This document shows positions 48,710 through 60,859 of a stretch of DNA of 64,000 nucleotides, in pieces. The position numbers were made by a program, and so were the translations under genes. The stretch's first letter is position 1; every line of letters begins with the position of its first letter. A model generated the notes under the pieces. It searched no databases and had not been told where the DNA came from. It saw only the letters and a program-made list of their open reading frames with translations. Source of the stretch: Littorina saxatilis (Eukaryota; Mollusca; Gastropoda; Littorinimorpha; Littorinidae); NCBI RefSeq assembly GCF_037325665.1, contig NC_090251.1, positions 34,198,523-34,262,522 on the forward strand, written 5' to 3'.

Positions 48710-51140
48710 AAAAAAGCACAACAAAATGAATTGAGCATAACGAAAGTACCTGAGACATAGTGACAAAGCAATTAAGAATAGATGAAGGAAACTATTATAA
48801 CAGATTTTAACTAGATGTGGCAAAAGCAGCCCCCCCCCCCCCCTTCCATGTTTTTGTTGACATTCTGATAAAAAATAATGTACATGTAGTATCATACATA
48901 CAAAAATCTTTTAAGGAAGCTATCCCAACAAATAGTAAAATGACTCAAAAATTAAAAGCAAAGTGTAAATGATTCAAATTTTACTTAAAATGAAAATTAC
49001 ATGACCGACAAAGAAGCAATCTAAATCAAGGGTAAACCAGAAAGATATTCTAAAGAAACAAAAACTAACAAACACAAAAAGAACCAAAGCAAAACGCAAA
49101 GAGCATAATTGTAAAGTTATGATGTTGCGCTATATAAATGCTCATTTATTATTATTATTTACGATTTGTTTTTTTGACCAACCGAAAACAATTTGAAAAA
49201 CATCAACGGAGTGAAAACAAAAACCTAGACAGCTTTCTACTCATTGATTTTGACAAGACCTGTAAGTATAGTCACGCCTTTCCCAGGAATGGAATTTTCT
49301 TGGCTAGGGTCTAGTAAGCAAGACTTTAGTACGTACGTCATAAAAATCAAACCTTCCATGCCAACTGAACAATAACCTTAATGTTTTGCATTTTGGCAAC
49401 TTGCCAGCAAGCTGCAAGCATTAAATGGCAGTGTGTACATTGTCATTCACTCAAATAAAATAACATTGTACAACTCACAGCCATTTATTCAATCCAGACA
49501 GGTTTGCATAGAGCCATTTCATCATTCATGACTCAGTTAAATTAAAACAACACTGGCAGTATAGCACCCTGTTTCACTGCAGTGGGCAGCACAGTTTTAT
49601 GTTTATATAATTTATGTGTACTGTTAGCAAAACACATCATTTTACAAAGAGAAAAGAACAATGGGACTACCAGTAGACATTGCAATGCACTTTTCAGCTT
49701 TGAAAATGTAGTTTGTTTAGTAAACTTGCAGGTCACAGGTTAATGATTCATTTACAGGTGTGGCTCTGATGAAAGACACTAGTCCTGTTACACACTGTGG
49801 GAGGTCTCTTTCAATACATACAAACCTGTCATAAATGTTCATGATGAAATCAATACCTATAGTGACCAATGCAAACCTGCCATGATATCTATGTCCCATG
49901 TGAGTAATTTAATGCTATGCTATGAACACTATCTTAATTTACTGTCAGCTCTTTCATCACACCCTATTGTAGCGAAAAAGGGCTAAGATTAATAAGAATG
50001 AGAACCTGAGCCCTGTCTAATAAAAGCCAGTCAACAAAGAACAGTTCATTTTGCTTTTTTTTTATTTTTAGGATGAACCAACTATCCAAAGATATTGCTA
50101 GTTCTTACTTTAGGCCTAATCCACATGAAAACTGGTGCAAAAAGTACCATTCATACTAAAGTACTGAAAAACACATAAACATCTCTGGCAATCCCATTCC
50201 CCCACAAACGTGAATGGGATGGAATGAAAAGTATACACAGACATGGAAATGTAACATTGCACAATCACTGAATCACAAGTCTTTTGAACAGCTCAGGCTA
50301 AACAGAAGTAATATCCCGAAGTGTTATTGACAACAGATCATGTTTGGAAATAACTCTGTTTGGTTTGTATGGGTCGTGGAAGAGCGAGTACCATTGCTTT
50401 TTCTTGGACAAATAATCAACACGTCGTACCGGTACATGTATATGAGACTTACCCCCTCGTTATTGACTGGCCAATAATGTCACGTTGGAAATAATGTCAC
50501 GTTGGGAAAAGTTTCCCAACATGGCATTACAAGCGATAGGGTGTGTCTCAAACAAGTACATGTACACAGGAACCACGTGTCAATTATTTGTCCAAGAAAA
50601 AGTAAGGGTACTCACTCGTTCACAACCCATACAAAGTCGACAAGTTATTTTCAGAATTTGTCTATTACAGCAACCTTGAATTCTGTTGTTTTCTGATTTA
50701 TGACAAAGTACTGCTTGAAGAAAAGGCAAATATGGAATCCGTTTCTAAATAATGTTTTACAACCAGTTTGTTTCAAGTCTTTAGCTATAACACAGTTCTC
50801 AATCTGGAACCCCTGGACAAGTTTTGTTATTAGTTATCGCTTGATTTGATTTACAACCTCAATGTAGCTCTCTTATAAACGTCTGATCAACAGGTAACCA
50901 AAAAGACCTTCAAAAAACAAAACGTCAACAGCTTTGACTGAAAATCTGCCCAGAATAGAGCTGATAGGGATACTTTGCCTTCCGTCAATTGAATACCTAT
51001 AGCACAAATGACACCGGTGCTGCAGAAAGAAAAAGCAATTTGGCTGCTTGGATATGTCCGAGTTCACACGTTCTTGCATCAAACATATACTTGTTTTTTT
51101 GACTAGGAATGTTTCACTTTGAAATACCATACAAACACCT
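48710..51140. other. Intergenic stretch downstream of the minus-strand gene
   Basis: AT-rich. No coding exon or clear mobile element recognised; a TTTATT (minus-strand AATAAA) near 50062 is one candidate poly(A) signal for the gene at 51143-54068. Two inverted copies of a piece with TTGTCCAAGAAAAAG and AACACGTC/CACGTGTC lie near 50400 and 50590. Confidence 0.35.
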
Positions 51141-51142
51141 GT

Positions 51143-54068
51143 TTATTCATTCCCAAACTCAATGACAAACCCATCATCTTCTTCAACTTCCTCATCATTA
51201 TCTTTCTCATCCTCGGATTCATCGCCATCCTCTTTTTCTGACTCCGTGGACACACTGCTCTCAGACCAAAAGGCAACGCCATAATCATCATTTTCCTCTT
51301 CGCTATCATCATCAACATCCGTTTTCTCCTTTGCGTCATTGGGATGTTTCAATAATTTTACGGCCGCTGATTGTTTCTGTTCACCGACACCAGAGTTTAC
51401 TTGTACATCTGATGCACCATCACAGACATCAACACCACTATCGTTGGAATAGAGTCCTCCAGAAGAAGACATCCTGTCGCCCTGACATTTGTCGTCTTCT
51501 TCAAAATCGCACTTGGAAGACTTCATCCTGAGAATGTGACGAGCTCTGCCATTATGCTGTTTGGAGATATCTCGCAGCTTCTGGATCTCCATCACGGTCA
51601 GGGTTTCGCGTTCAATTGTGTGCACCTCATCCACATCGTTGCCGCATGCAAACTGGACCTGTGGAAATAATATGAGACACTTTGAAAACGAATCCAAGGA
51701 AAATACATGTACAGATGAGTTTTAAGTGACAAACGATTTTCCATGTGGACAGGAGCACGTGTTTCTGACACACTCCTGGCTAGTGATTAGCCCCTCCAAT
51801 GTTTGTTAGAGGTTTTCACTCTTCCACAACAAAAACAAACCAGAGTCATTTTCGGAATTAGTCTATTGCTGAACTTTTCTGTACTTCTAACACAGTCAAA
51901 GTGGCCACTAATCATTAAGAACAACCGTGTGTGTGATTACACACTGACAAAAAAACCAAATAAACAAGCTAAAGTTGTACTTATTCAATGACTTAAAATA
52001 TACATTGCTTAAAAGTTAAATACAATCTGCAGGGAGTTACTATACATGTCACATGTCATTTTGCGGACTATTTGGGCGGGTAGGGGAGATAATCGAGGAT
52101 TTACAAAAAACTAGAGCAATTACTTTGAGATCCGTTTTGTTCTCTTACCTTGCTTGTACGGCCAGGAGGTACTCTCTGTGGATGGTGCATATCCCAACGC
52201 CTGTTGGCTTCACGATCTGGCTTAGGCGGTGACCGCTTCTGCTCAGCATTATTTTCTTGGTCAATTTCCTTCTCCTTGGATTTCTTGTGCAGAAAGTTGG
52301 CCTCGCTGAGCTCGCATACCCGGAAACAGTTCATCGCTTCTGCCTGGCTTTCCAGGTCAACTTCATTATCACTTTCATCATCTTGATCATCACTGTCAGC
52401 ATCATCATCCTGACTGTCATCATCACTACTGGCAGTGTCAACATCCACCTCACTCCATCCACTCAGACCGCCACATTGGAACTGTACATTTTGAGGTTCT
52501 TCCATGCTGCAGACCACATTTGGTACAATTCTAATGGCTGTATCTTCTTGGTTATCCAAACAATCAGCTGTTATACCAGAATCTACACTTGAGCTGGCAT
52601 CATCATTTTGCAAGTCATGACTAAAAGAAGGCTCTGCTATACTTTCTTCCTCAGCAGGAGAAGGCTTTGATGGAAGGTGCTGACTTTTTTGCATACTGGA
52701 ATGAATTGCTGCCATGTTTTTTTCCTGAAGAGGTTCAGCACTTATCTCCTGATCACAGTCTTTGCACAGGCGGATACTGGGTTCTAGGGCTCCTGAAGTG
52801 CAATGACTGACAGTAATAAGGTCCTGTGAATCGGGAGGGCTATCACACTTCACAAGTACCTTGACTTCAGAGTGGCTCACACTAGTGGACTTGTCACAAC
52901 CAGCAGTCATGGATTGTTCAATATTATCAGGTTTGGGAGTGTACATACCACTCTTGGGGTGCAACACAGGAGTTTTAAAATCACTATGAGGACTGCTGTT
53001 GGTGACTTTTTCATGCATAGGCTTACAACCCAGTGGTGGCACAGGATGCGGGTGATGATAGCTTTGCATTGCAAAAGGTTCACAAGTGTTCAACAAAGTT
53101 CCAACCAGATTCGGAGCACCCGTTTGGAGTGGAAAATGACCAGAGCTAGGCGGCTGCCACAGTTGGCTACCTGAATGAAATGCGTCAAAGAGATGACAGG
53201 GGAACACGCCCTGTGGTAGCCAGGGGTAGCCATGAGCCATCATCACATTCACACCCCAGTTTTTGTACTGGCTAGGTCGCTGAAGTCCAGAAGGATGCGC
53301 CATCTTCACTGTTGATGGCATCGCCTGCCTGGCCACACAGTTTACAGACTGCCTGCTGTCTATCAGCTGGTCCAGTGCACTTATTCCTCCTTGAGCCATT
53401 GTTTGGGGGGATACTGTCAGCTGGTTTGAAGACAAACCAGGTTTCTGGGGTGTGAGATGGGGCATCCAGTTTCCAAGAAACCCGTTGCACACGCTTGTTG
53501 ACACCCCTTGGCGGTGAAACTGATACACCGGTGTCCTATGCCTATGGATACCCTTCGATTGTACTGCTGGTCCGTCCTCTGACGAAACCTCCCCCGTACT
53601 GTCTAATCGTAGAAATGGTGGCATAACCATTTTGGGATTTGCTGATGAACTTATATTCAAACCAGGATTCACAGAAGCACTGTAGTTTCTAGCGTAGTTG
53701 CCATGCTGCCTAGGGGCTGGTTGAGAACCATGTGCCGCTTTCATTACAAAATGTCCGATGTTGTGAAAAGTTTGAGAATAAATAGTAACAAAACTCACGC
53801 TTTATTCGGCTTCCCCCATACCATCACAGTCAATAATATACAAATTCTTGCCTTCGTGGAAGGGAATAACTCCGTAAGCGGGAAAATCTGTAACTGCGAG
53901 CGCTGTGAACAAGGAACCAGCTGGCGGCGGTGTCTTCCCTCCCATCCAAAACCATTCACCTTTGGAATGATACTCGTCCAGATATTTGAACTGCCTGGCT
54001 TTGAGACAAACACAATACTGGTGTGAAAGTCTTTTCTCGCTGATACTTTCTTTGATCGACAATTCCAT
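51143..54068 (-). CDS. Uncharacterised acidic, disordered protein with PP1-type KVQF motif; three exons
   Basis: Coding exons 54068-53822, 53737-52149 and 51658-51143 give 783 residues with consistent phases (1, 0). The second intron is well supported (AAG|GTAAGA, TTTCCACAG); the first, 84 bases, is inferred from phase and coding character and has a weak acceptor. If it is wrong the ATG would be at 53744. The N-terminus is compact and aromatic (QFKYLDEYHSKGEWFWMGG, LFTALAVTDFPAYGVIPF). The middle is long and low in structure, with an acidic run of Asp/Ser near residues 530-560. RTSKVQF at about residues 608-614 spans the second splice junction and fits the RVxF motif that docks protein phosphatase 1. 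A second acidic tail ends DDGFVIEFGNE. Layout recalls PPP1R15 (GADD34/CReP), but the tryptophan-bearing eIF2alpha-phosphatase core is not recognisable, so I give no name. AATAAA overlaps the stop. Confidence 0.75.
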
Positions 54069-54079
54069 TACTTTCAAGC

Positions 54080-54154
54080 TCAAGGTATCAAAATGTTCAA
54101 CTTCTTTTTGTGTGGTAAACAGGTGACTGATCCATGGTGTTCAGGATGGTTCAT
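54080..54154 (-). promoter_or_regulatory. Candidate upstream ORF, 24 codons
   Basis: An ATG at 54154 opens a frame reading MNHPEHHG... and ending ...LNILIP, with stop TGA at 54080-54082. The stop lies 11 bases before the main ATG (54068). If transcribed, it would force reinitiation or leaky scanning for the main protein, as in stress-controlled mRNAs. The transcription start is unknown. Confidence 0.4.
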
Positions 54155-54183
54155 TGCTGGTAGATTGACCGGAGTGTTCTGTT

Positions 54184-54191
54184 TGACGTCA
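54184..54191. promoter_or_regulatory. Perfect palindromic CRE, TGACGTCA
   Basis: TGACGTCA lies 116 bases upstream of the inferred ATG of the minus-strand gene and 30 bases upstream of the candidate uORF. It is the consensus site of CREB/ATF-type bZIP factors. The position fits a core promoter element; binding is not shown. Confidence 0.5.
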
Positions 54192-55328
54192 CAGTGTGTA
54201 TGGGAGAGGAAATATAGTTCTAACACTCGTGATGACATTTTTCTCTACATATGTATTTTATTCGTTGTTCGTTGATAAATCCAAATATTGTCAGTATCTT
54301 AGATGTTTGTGGTCTGATACCATGTCAGTTTTCAATTGTTTTTATTTTGTCGCGAAGAAAGTGTTACATATCCATACGCTAATTATGCAAGTTACTATGT
54401 AAGGATCAATCGTCTGCGGATTGCATCAGCCGGCCTAAAAAGTATCACGATCGCAGTTTCATCGCAAAAAAGTACAGCAGCTGTTGTGAATTTCTTTAAA
54501 AATTGTGCTTTTACTTTAAAACTGCAGAATTTTTGCGAAGTTTCAGGCCAAATCAGTGCTTGTCGTTTGAATCGGAGATGAAGCCCACGGCATGGAAATT
54601 CCGGGAAAACTCTAGCTGGGTAGACATCTATTTTTAGCTTGGTCCTATTTTTAGCATCATCCATGCATTCCGATAGCCGGACGAGGGCATGCGAAACCGC
54701 TAGAATCCCCGAATGTATTATAATCTGTTTTGGGTAAACAAAAAATACATCGATTTCTCGGATATTTTGTTGTTGATATTCTAGTAACATTGCAGTTTCC
54801 CTCAGGCGTAAATAACCTTTTTTGCATGGCGTCAAACGCCTATCAATAATGTGACACATGCATCACGATGGCAAGTGAACTATGAATCAGTTTTGGTCCA
54901 AAAACGTGGGTTTTTTTAAAATTAATTTTAGGTACTCTGTGCAACATATCATTATTTTGCAATGTAAAGTTTGTCATTGTCAACCTCTGTCTAGCAATGA
55001 AATGATCATTTTCAAAATAGTTTATGAACATTTAGACACCATTTTGAAAACTGTTAATTGACGCTTGGACGGTTTTCTCAGAATCATTATTTGAGCTTTA
55101 GTGCCGTCATTGGGACATACATGTATTCATCTTCCAGACTTAAACTGTCCATTTTTCTTGCTATTTTTTTGTTTGTATTTTCACCAGAAATAATGTCTTT
55201 GTGCAGTTACGGAGAGACATTTTAAAAAGTACCCAGGAATGATTTCAGAACTTTTGTCAAAGTACAAAAACTTGCCTTTTTTCTGAAATTTATTTTGTTC
55301 TCGTGATATCTAAATAGGAAATAAAATC
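54192..55328. other. Upstream region of the minus-strand gene, no further gene seen
   Basis: AT-rich. A 154-codon open stretch on the minus strand (54859-54395) has no recognisable domain, biased composition and no supporting splice sites. No repeat family recognised. Confidence 0.35.
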
Positions 55329-55850
55329 TCAGGGGCGGATCCAGGGGGGGTTTCCGGGGTTTCCGGACCCCCCCCCCCCCCCCCCCCTTAGCCTAAACAT
55401 TTTTTTTCTAAATAAATAAAAATTAAATAAATTTGAAAATTAAGACAAACTTATGGCTCAGATTGCTCCATCTTCCTTGATTGTTATCAACATTTTTCCG
55501 GGGGGCATGGTCTTTGTCTTCTTAGTGGCGGTTTGAGAAAGTAGTTGGGTAATTTGTTGGCTCAGGTTACACCAGGTCAGTCAATCGTCCTTGTTTTTAT
55601 CCAAATTTGTCTTCTTAAATTTACTTGTTGGAAGGTGTATTAGAGGACGTTTCTTGGCTCAGAGTGCACCAGTTTGCTCCATTTTCCTTGTTTTTTTAAA
55701 ACATTTTTCAGGGGGGGGGGGGCACTTGCCCCCGGACCCCCCTAGGCGGTTCGAACGCTTCATGCCCTCAACTAAACACTTCGCGTCGCCGAATTGACCC
55801 TTAAAAATAAGTTGGAAACCCCTCCTAAAAATGATGTGATCCGCCCCTGA
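55329..55850. mobile_element. TCAGGGGCGGATC inverted-repeat element (hAT-like MITE)
   Basis: Left end TCAGGGGCGGATCC and right end GATCCGCCCCTGA are inverted; CAGGGGCGG ends are typical of hAT miniature elements. The interior holds long C and G runs (55370-55388; about 55712-55721). No clean 8-bp duplication was found. Confidence 0.5.
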
Positions 55851-55913
55851 ATCTGTTTATACATTTGAAGAAGTTGTTGCATCTAAGGGCCTTTTTGAGT
55901 AAAATAAACTTCT

Positions 55914-56305
55914 TCTTCTTCTCAAGTTCTGCGTTCGTGGGCTGAAACTCCCACGTACACTCGTGTTTTTTGCACGAGTGGAATTTTACGTGTATGACCG
56001 TTTTTACCCCGCCATTTAGGCAGCCATACGCCGCTTTCGGAGGAAGCATGCTGGGTATTTTCGTGTTTCTATAACCCACCGAACTCTGACATGGGTTACA
56101 GGATCTTTTTCGTGCGCACTTGGTCTTGTGCTTGCGTGTACACACGCGGGGGGTGTTCGGACACCGAGGAGAGTCTGCACACAAAGTTGACTCTGAGAAA
56201 TAAATCTCTCGCCGAACGTGGGGACGAAAAGTCACGCCGACAGCGGCCAACTGGATACAAATCCAGCGTGCTTGTCCCGGCGACTGAGCTACATCCCCGC
56301 CCAGT
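55914..56305 (-). mobile_element. tRNA-derived SINE, copy 3, fullest copy
   Basis: Minus strand: head GGGGATGTAGCTCAGTCG (box A TAGCTCAGTCG, 56291-56281), decayed box B around GGATTTGTATCC, then the family body with ACACGAAAATACCCAGCATG and GTGGGAGTTTCAGCCCACG, and an AAGAAGAAG tail. It is about 390 bp, in line with the 42258 copy. Confidence 0.72.
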
Positions 56306-56549
56306 AAAATAAACCATACTGCAAAGTCAGTTCTATCTTTATTTTTCCGGAAGACTGAATCTATCCCAAAATTAGTGACTACATCTTTTATTAAAAAAAA
56401 ATTTTAAAAAAAAACCGTCCACTTTGACACATAGTTCATTCAAATATCACTTTTAATGAAAACAAACTTTGGTTTTCTGAGGATTTTTATCAAGCACCTG
56501 GAAACAAAACTTGAGAAGCTAACCGTGTCAAAGAAACAAAACTTAAGGA

Positions 56550-56899
56550 GTCACTGACGTGACACACACGTGACACACTGACGTACACCGGCACACACAC
56601 ACTCACACCGTCACCGGACACACAACTTGACATATGATGAGCGGCCTCAGTTCTCAAACTGAAGAGCATGACTGACGGACGGACTTGGAACGGAGAGGTC
56701 AGTCCTGGCCACCCGGCGATGGTACGGCCTGAGTAAGAGGCTGTGACTGTGACACTGACACACACTGACAAACAAAACACACACACACGGCACACACACA
56801 CACACTGACACACACTGACACACACAAGACACACACACACACACTGACACACACATACATACATACATACAAACTGACATACATACGGCATAGCCTACA
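56550..56899. repeat. CA-rich simple repeats
   Basis: Imperfect ACACACACTGAC and ACATACAT repeats, matched by similar stretches at 58135-58330 and GTGTGTCAGTGTG stretches at 58960-59100. Open frames here are products of the low complexity. Confidence 0.7.
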
Positions 56900-57377
56900 T
56901 CTATATATATATACGACTAGTGTCTGTCTGTCTGTCTGTTCGCGATGCACGGCCAAAGTTCTCGGTGGATCTTTTTCAAATTTGGACACCGTATTCAGCT
57001 ACACCCCGGACACAACCTCATCGATGAGATATTTCAACACGTGCTCTCAGCGCGCTGAACCGATTTTTTGTGTGTGTGTTTTTTTGTTGTCGGGATCCAC
57101 TACCAGTAACTTTTCCTTATCTTCTCCAGTGTTTTCAGCCGCGATTATCTCCCTTCCTCCGTGTGGCGTCAATCCATATTCCCGTTACTACGTTACTATT
57201 TTTAGAAGGTTACTACACGTTACTATTTTTAGAAGGTCTCCAGTGTTTTGCGCGTTTATCTCCTTTCCTTCGTGCGCCGGCGAAGCCGGCGTACACCCGG
57301 GTCCCAGGCGCAGCCTGGTATTCGGCTCTACTTCTTTCCGGCGAAGCCGGTACCCGGCGAAGCCGGTAATCATCTAG
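56900..57377 (+). mobile_element. Non-autonomous Helitron
   Basis: A 478-bp element beginning TCTATATATATATACGACTA and ending in a short hairpin (ACCGGCGAAGCCGGT) followed by AATCAT and CTAG, the CTRR end of Helitrons. It sits between host A (56899) and T (57378), the expected A|T target, with no duplication. CCGGCGAAGCCGG-like palindromes occur three times near the right end. No Rep/helicase frame. Confidence 0.72.
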
Positions 57378-57423
57378 TACATACATACATCCATACATCC
57401 ATACTCATACATACATACATACG

Positions 57424-58121
57424 GGTCCTGCTAATTACCGTCAACTACTGTCAACTGCCGTTATGGAACTACCGTCAACTACCGTCAACTTTTTGTGTGT
57501 CTTGAACTTCTTTTTTTTCTCCTAAATGCAGGTGGCTGAGTTCGAAACCTGCGAAGGTAGCGGAATCGCCATTCAGTTTGGGGCGATGAAGCACGGGATT
57601 TTTGTGATTCACGAAGTAGAAGTGGATGAGAAGTGGATGACTAGGACAAAGTGAAGTATTGGACATGCCTGTGAAAAGTAAGCCTGATTCATGCTACATG
57701 CACCCTTATATTTGTTTTGAGAGCCGGATTATCGACGAAATCGATGCAACAATTTCAATGCAAGGGAGGTAACTCTTGTTACTCGAAAGCACAATTATTG
57801 ATGACGTCATGTGATTAGTGCTTCCGCTCCTTCGAAAATCCTCGCACCGTCCGCAAATATAAGTCATGATTGCAAACAATTATGTAACAAAACACGATAT
57901 AAGGACGAATTTTCTTATTTCTGATGAGGTTTTCGGGGTTATCGGAGACAAGTAGTACCGCCCCAAATTGCGATTCCGCTACCCGTTCGCAAGTTCAGTT
58001 TCGAACTCAGCCACCTGCATTTAGGGAAAACTTGAAAAGAAGTTCAAGACACACAAAAAGTTGACGGTAGTTCCGTAACGGCAGTTGACGGTAGTTGACA
58101 GTAATTAGCTGCAGCAGGACC
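57424..58121. mobile_element. 698-bp element with long inverted ends built of CCGTCAACTA repeats
   Basis: Left GGTCCTGCTAATTACCG faces right CAGCTAATTAC-like sequence ending CAGGACC. Each end has several tandem copies of CCGTCAACTA/TGCCG, then AAGTTCAAGACACACAAAAAG-like sequence and CTGAGTTCGAAAC or its inverse. It lies within an ACATACAT simple repeat. Class unknown (foldback-type). Confidence 0.6.
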
Positions 58122-59378
58122 GATACATACATACATACATAGGGCCTACATACTACATAGGCCTACATACATACATACATGTATACATACCGAACATACA
58201 CACACACACATACACACAAACACATGACACACACGGCCGGGCACACACAAACACACACACTGTGACACACAGACTACGTGACACTCACACTGACACACAC
58301 ACACACCGTGCTACACTGGACACACATACACACAGACTGCGCGGTTGATCGGGGTGCGGTGGAGGACTTTTTTGATCGCAAGAGTGGTGATGACTACGTT
58401 CATCAAATTACACCATCAGGCGATGACAAAAAACACGCTTCCTGATTTTTCATCAATAACATTTTTAATGCAATCTCCATTCCTATAATTATCAACCCGC
58501 CTCAGTGCTCTATTCGGAAATTCAAGTTACATGTCAGTAATACATGCACATATATAGGAGAAATGTCACAAGGAAAAGCAGTAACTGTGTAGTAACTTGA
58601 ACTTGAATCGATTTTGCCGCTATTGTAGTGCTTCCTGGTAAGTCTTTTCAGTAGCGTTGAAAGCTAGCTGGTAATGTACTCAGCGGTGCTTCTTGGTAAG
58701 CGGCCGGTCTTCATGCAGTAGCATTGAAAGGATTCATTGTGCAAAACTGACATATGATGCCGCTGGAAACTTGGCGGAAAACGACAAAAATAACATAAAG
58801 ACATTTGGCCGCATTCAATGCCGAATAACTGCCGATATTTGCTGTTATATTACTATTCGTACCGTAACTTGAGTCGACGTCAATTTCAGTTTGGGTCACG
58901 TCACGGATAGACTGACTGACGGGCGCGGCCAAGTCAGACGTCGGCCCTGGGTTCGAAGTCCGGTGTGTGTGTGTGTCAGTGTGTGTGTGCGGTGTGCCAG
59001 TGTGCGCGGCGGTGTGTGTGTGTCCGTCAGTCGGTCACGGAGTGTCCGATGTGTCAGTGTGTGACGGTGTGTCCCAGTGTGTGACGGTGTGTGCGTCCGT
59101 CAGTGCTGTCCGTCATGACTCGATCCGCTATCAGTAATTCAACACCCGACTGAACACTTGAAACTCCGAGGCTGTATAGGCCTATAGCGGCTCTTGGCTC
59201 ATTTCAAATCTGTAGGCCTATCTCTAGGCCGACAGCGCATCAAATACAAATTCCACTTTAGGGGCGAATGGGAAGACGAAATTTACGACTGGCCCAAAAA
59301 GGCGTCACAGTGACTGAATAAGAATTACAGTCTGGGATTCCCACTCAAAAGTACAGCCGTTTTCAATTTGAGTAACTA

Positions 59379-60338
59379 GGGGAAGGGCTCCTAATATGGA
59401 CCGGCTCCTAATATGGACCACCTTCTGTTCTGACAAATTAACGGCGCTAGAGCGCTCAAAAAAGTTTTATTCGCTGTATTCACCCTCTCTGGATAACTTC
59501 AGTGCACATGTCAAAACAGTTGCAGAAACAGAAATCTCAAAACCGTTAGGCTTTTTCTATTTTTTTCACTTTTGGTAGCGTTCACTCTAAATTTGCCGCC
59601 TAAAACGGACTCGTTTCTGTCCACAGCCAAAGCTTTTATCACACAAAAATTGCTATATATGACAGCTAAAACCGTATTTGTTACATTTTAGCAATGTTGA
59701 CCCCGAGTTTCTACTGCAAACACTGAAAAAATAATATCAAAATCTAAAAGTATGAGCGAGTCCCCTAATATGGACCTCCTTCAACAAATCCGACGAAGAA
59801 AATAAAAGCTAAAGGCTATTTTTCTTAATTCATTTAGAAGCTTGCTGGAAATAACCTATAACTAGCCCTCGAGATTTAAAAAAAATGCAACAAAAAGTCT
59901 TCTTTTCGTGGAAGTTGATAATTGCACTTATTTTTACTCTGTTTTTGATAAGCTTCTTTAGTTTCCTGGTGTGCTTCAAATAATGCTCTCATCAACCCGA
60001 ATTGACAGATCAAGCTAGAGCATATTTCAATTAGGCTGACTTGTACACTAAGTTGTATCATGTTATTTTGAAATATAGGGGGCTTTTTACAGTGATTCGT
60101 GAAGGCTGCTTCACTGGTCCATATTAGGCGCCCAGGCTCCTAATATGGACCCTTTGTGATTTTTTCTGCATTTAATTTTTGCTGAATGTCTATCAAAGCT
60201 ATTTCACTCTAATTAGGCCTAACGGTTAACCTAAGAGAGAAGGACTACCAAACACAAAATGAAACTTCTTCGCAAGAAAACAAGCTAGTTATCAACAAAA
60301 ACTAAACAAAAAGTGGTCCATAATAGGAGCCCTTCCCC
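59379..60338. mobile_element. 960-bp TA-flanked element carrying six CArG boxes
   Basis: Inverted ends GGGGAAGGGCTCCTAATATGG and CCATAATAGGAGCCCTTCCCC with TA on both sides (59377-59378, 60339-60340), as in Tc1/mariner-type elements. The CArG sequence CCTAATATGG or its inverse lies at 59390-59399, 59407-59416, 59764-59773, 60119-60128 and 60139-60148, plus CCATAATAGG at 60318-60327. No transposase frame is recognised. Confidence 0.7.
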
Positions 60339-60859
60339 TATTTTTAGGTATTGCTGGTGTGTGGTCACATATTTACAACCCCCAACCTGAACCGTGGCGT
60401 ATAGCTCTTGGTGTGATGACAGGTTTTTGTTGCTAGATATGATTAACTCAGTTTAACTGACTTGACTCGCCGCGTCTGGCAGTTTTTTTTTTATAGTTAA
60501 AGTGAATGACACCAGTCATAGAAAAAAACTATTATAAAATGTCCACACATTTAAGCCCTTTGGAGAGGCTGATACATGTAGAGTAGGCATACTTCTTCAT
60601 GAACAAGTAAAACCGAATGCTGCAGTGACTCGACGACTGAAATAAAAATAACAACTTGATTCTAAACTGAGAAAACGGCCGGGCCGTAAGTGAGCTGTCA
60701 GGAACCAGGCTGAGTCACTGACAGATCTACATACGTCAGTTTAGATATTTGAACAGGCGAACAGCCAAACCACTGCCAGTCATATCGAGAGGCAAAGACC
60801 CTCATAAAACACTGATGGAAAGAGAAATTTACCAATAAAACCTCTGGCTACAAGCCACA

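Noticed and set aside
54395-54859. 154-codon minus-strand open frame
   Set aside because: No recognisable domain, no splice or promoter support, and it lies upstream of a gene on the same strand.
56490-56989. Cys/Val-rich open frames on the minus strand
   Set aside because: Translation of CA/GT simple repeats.
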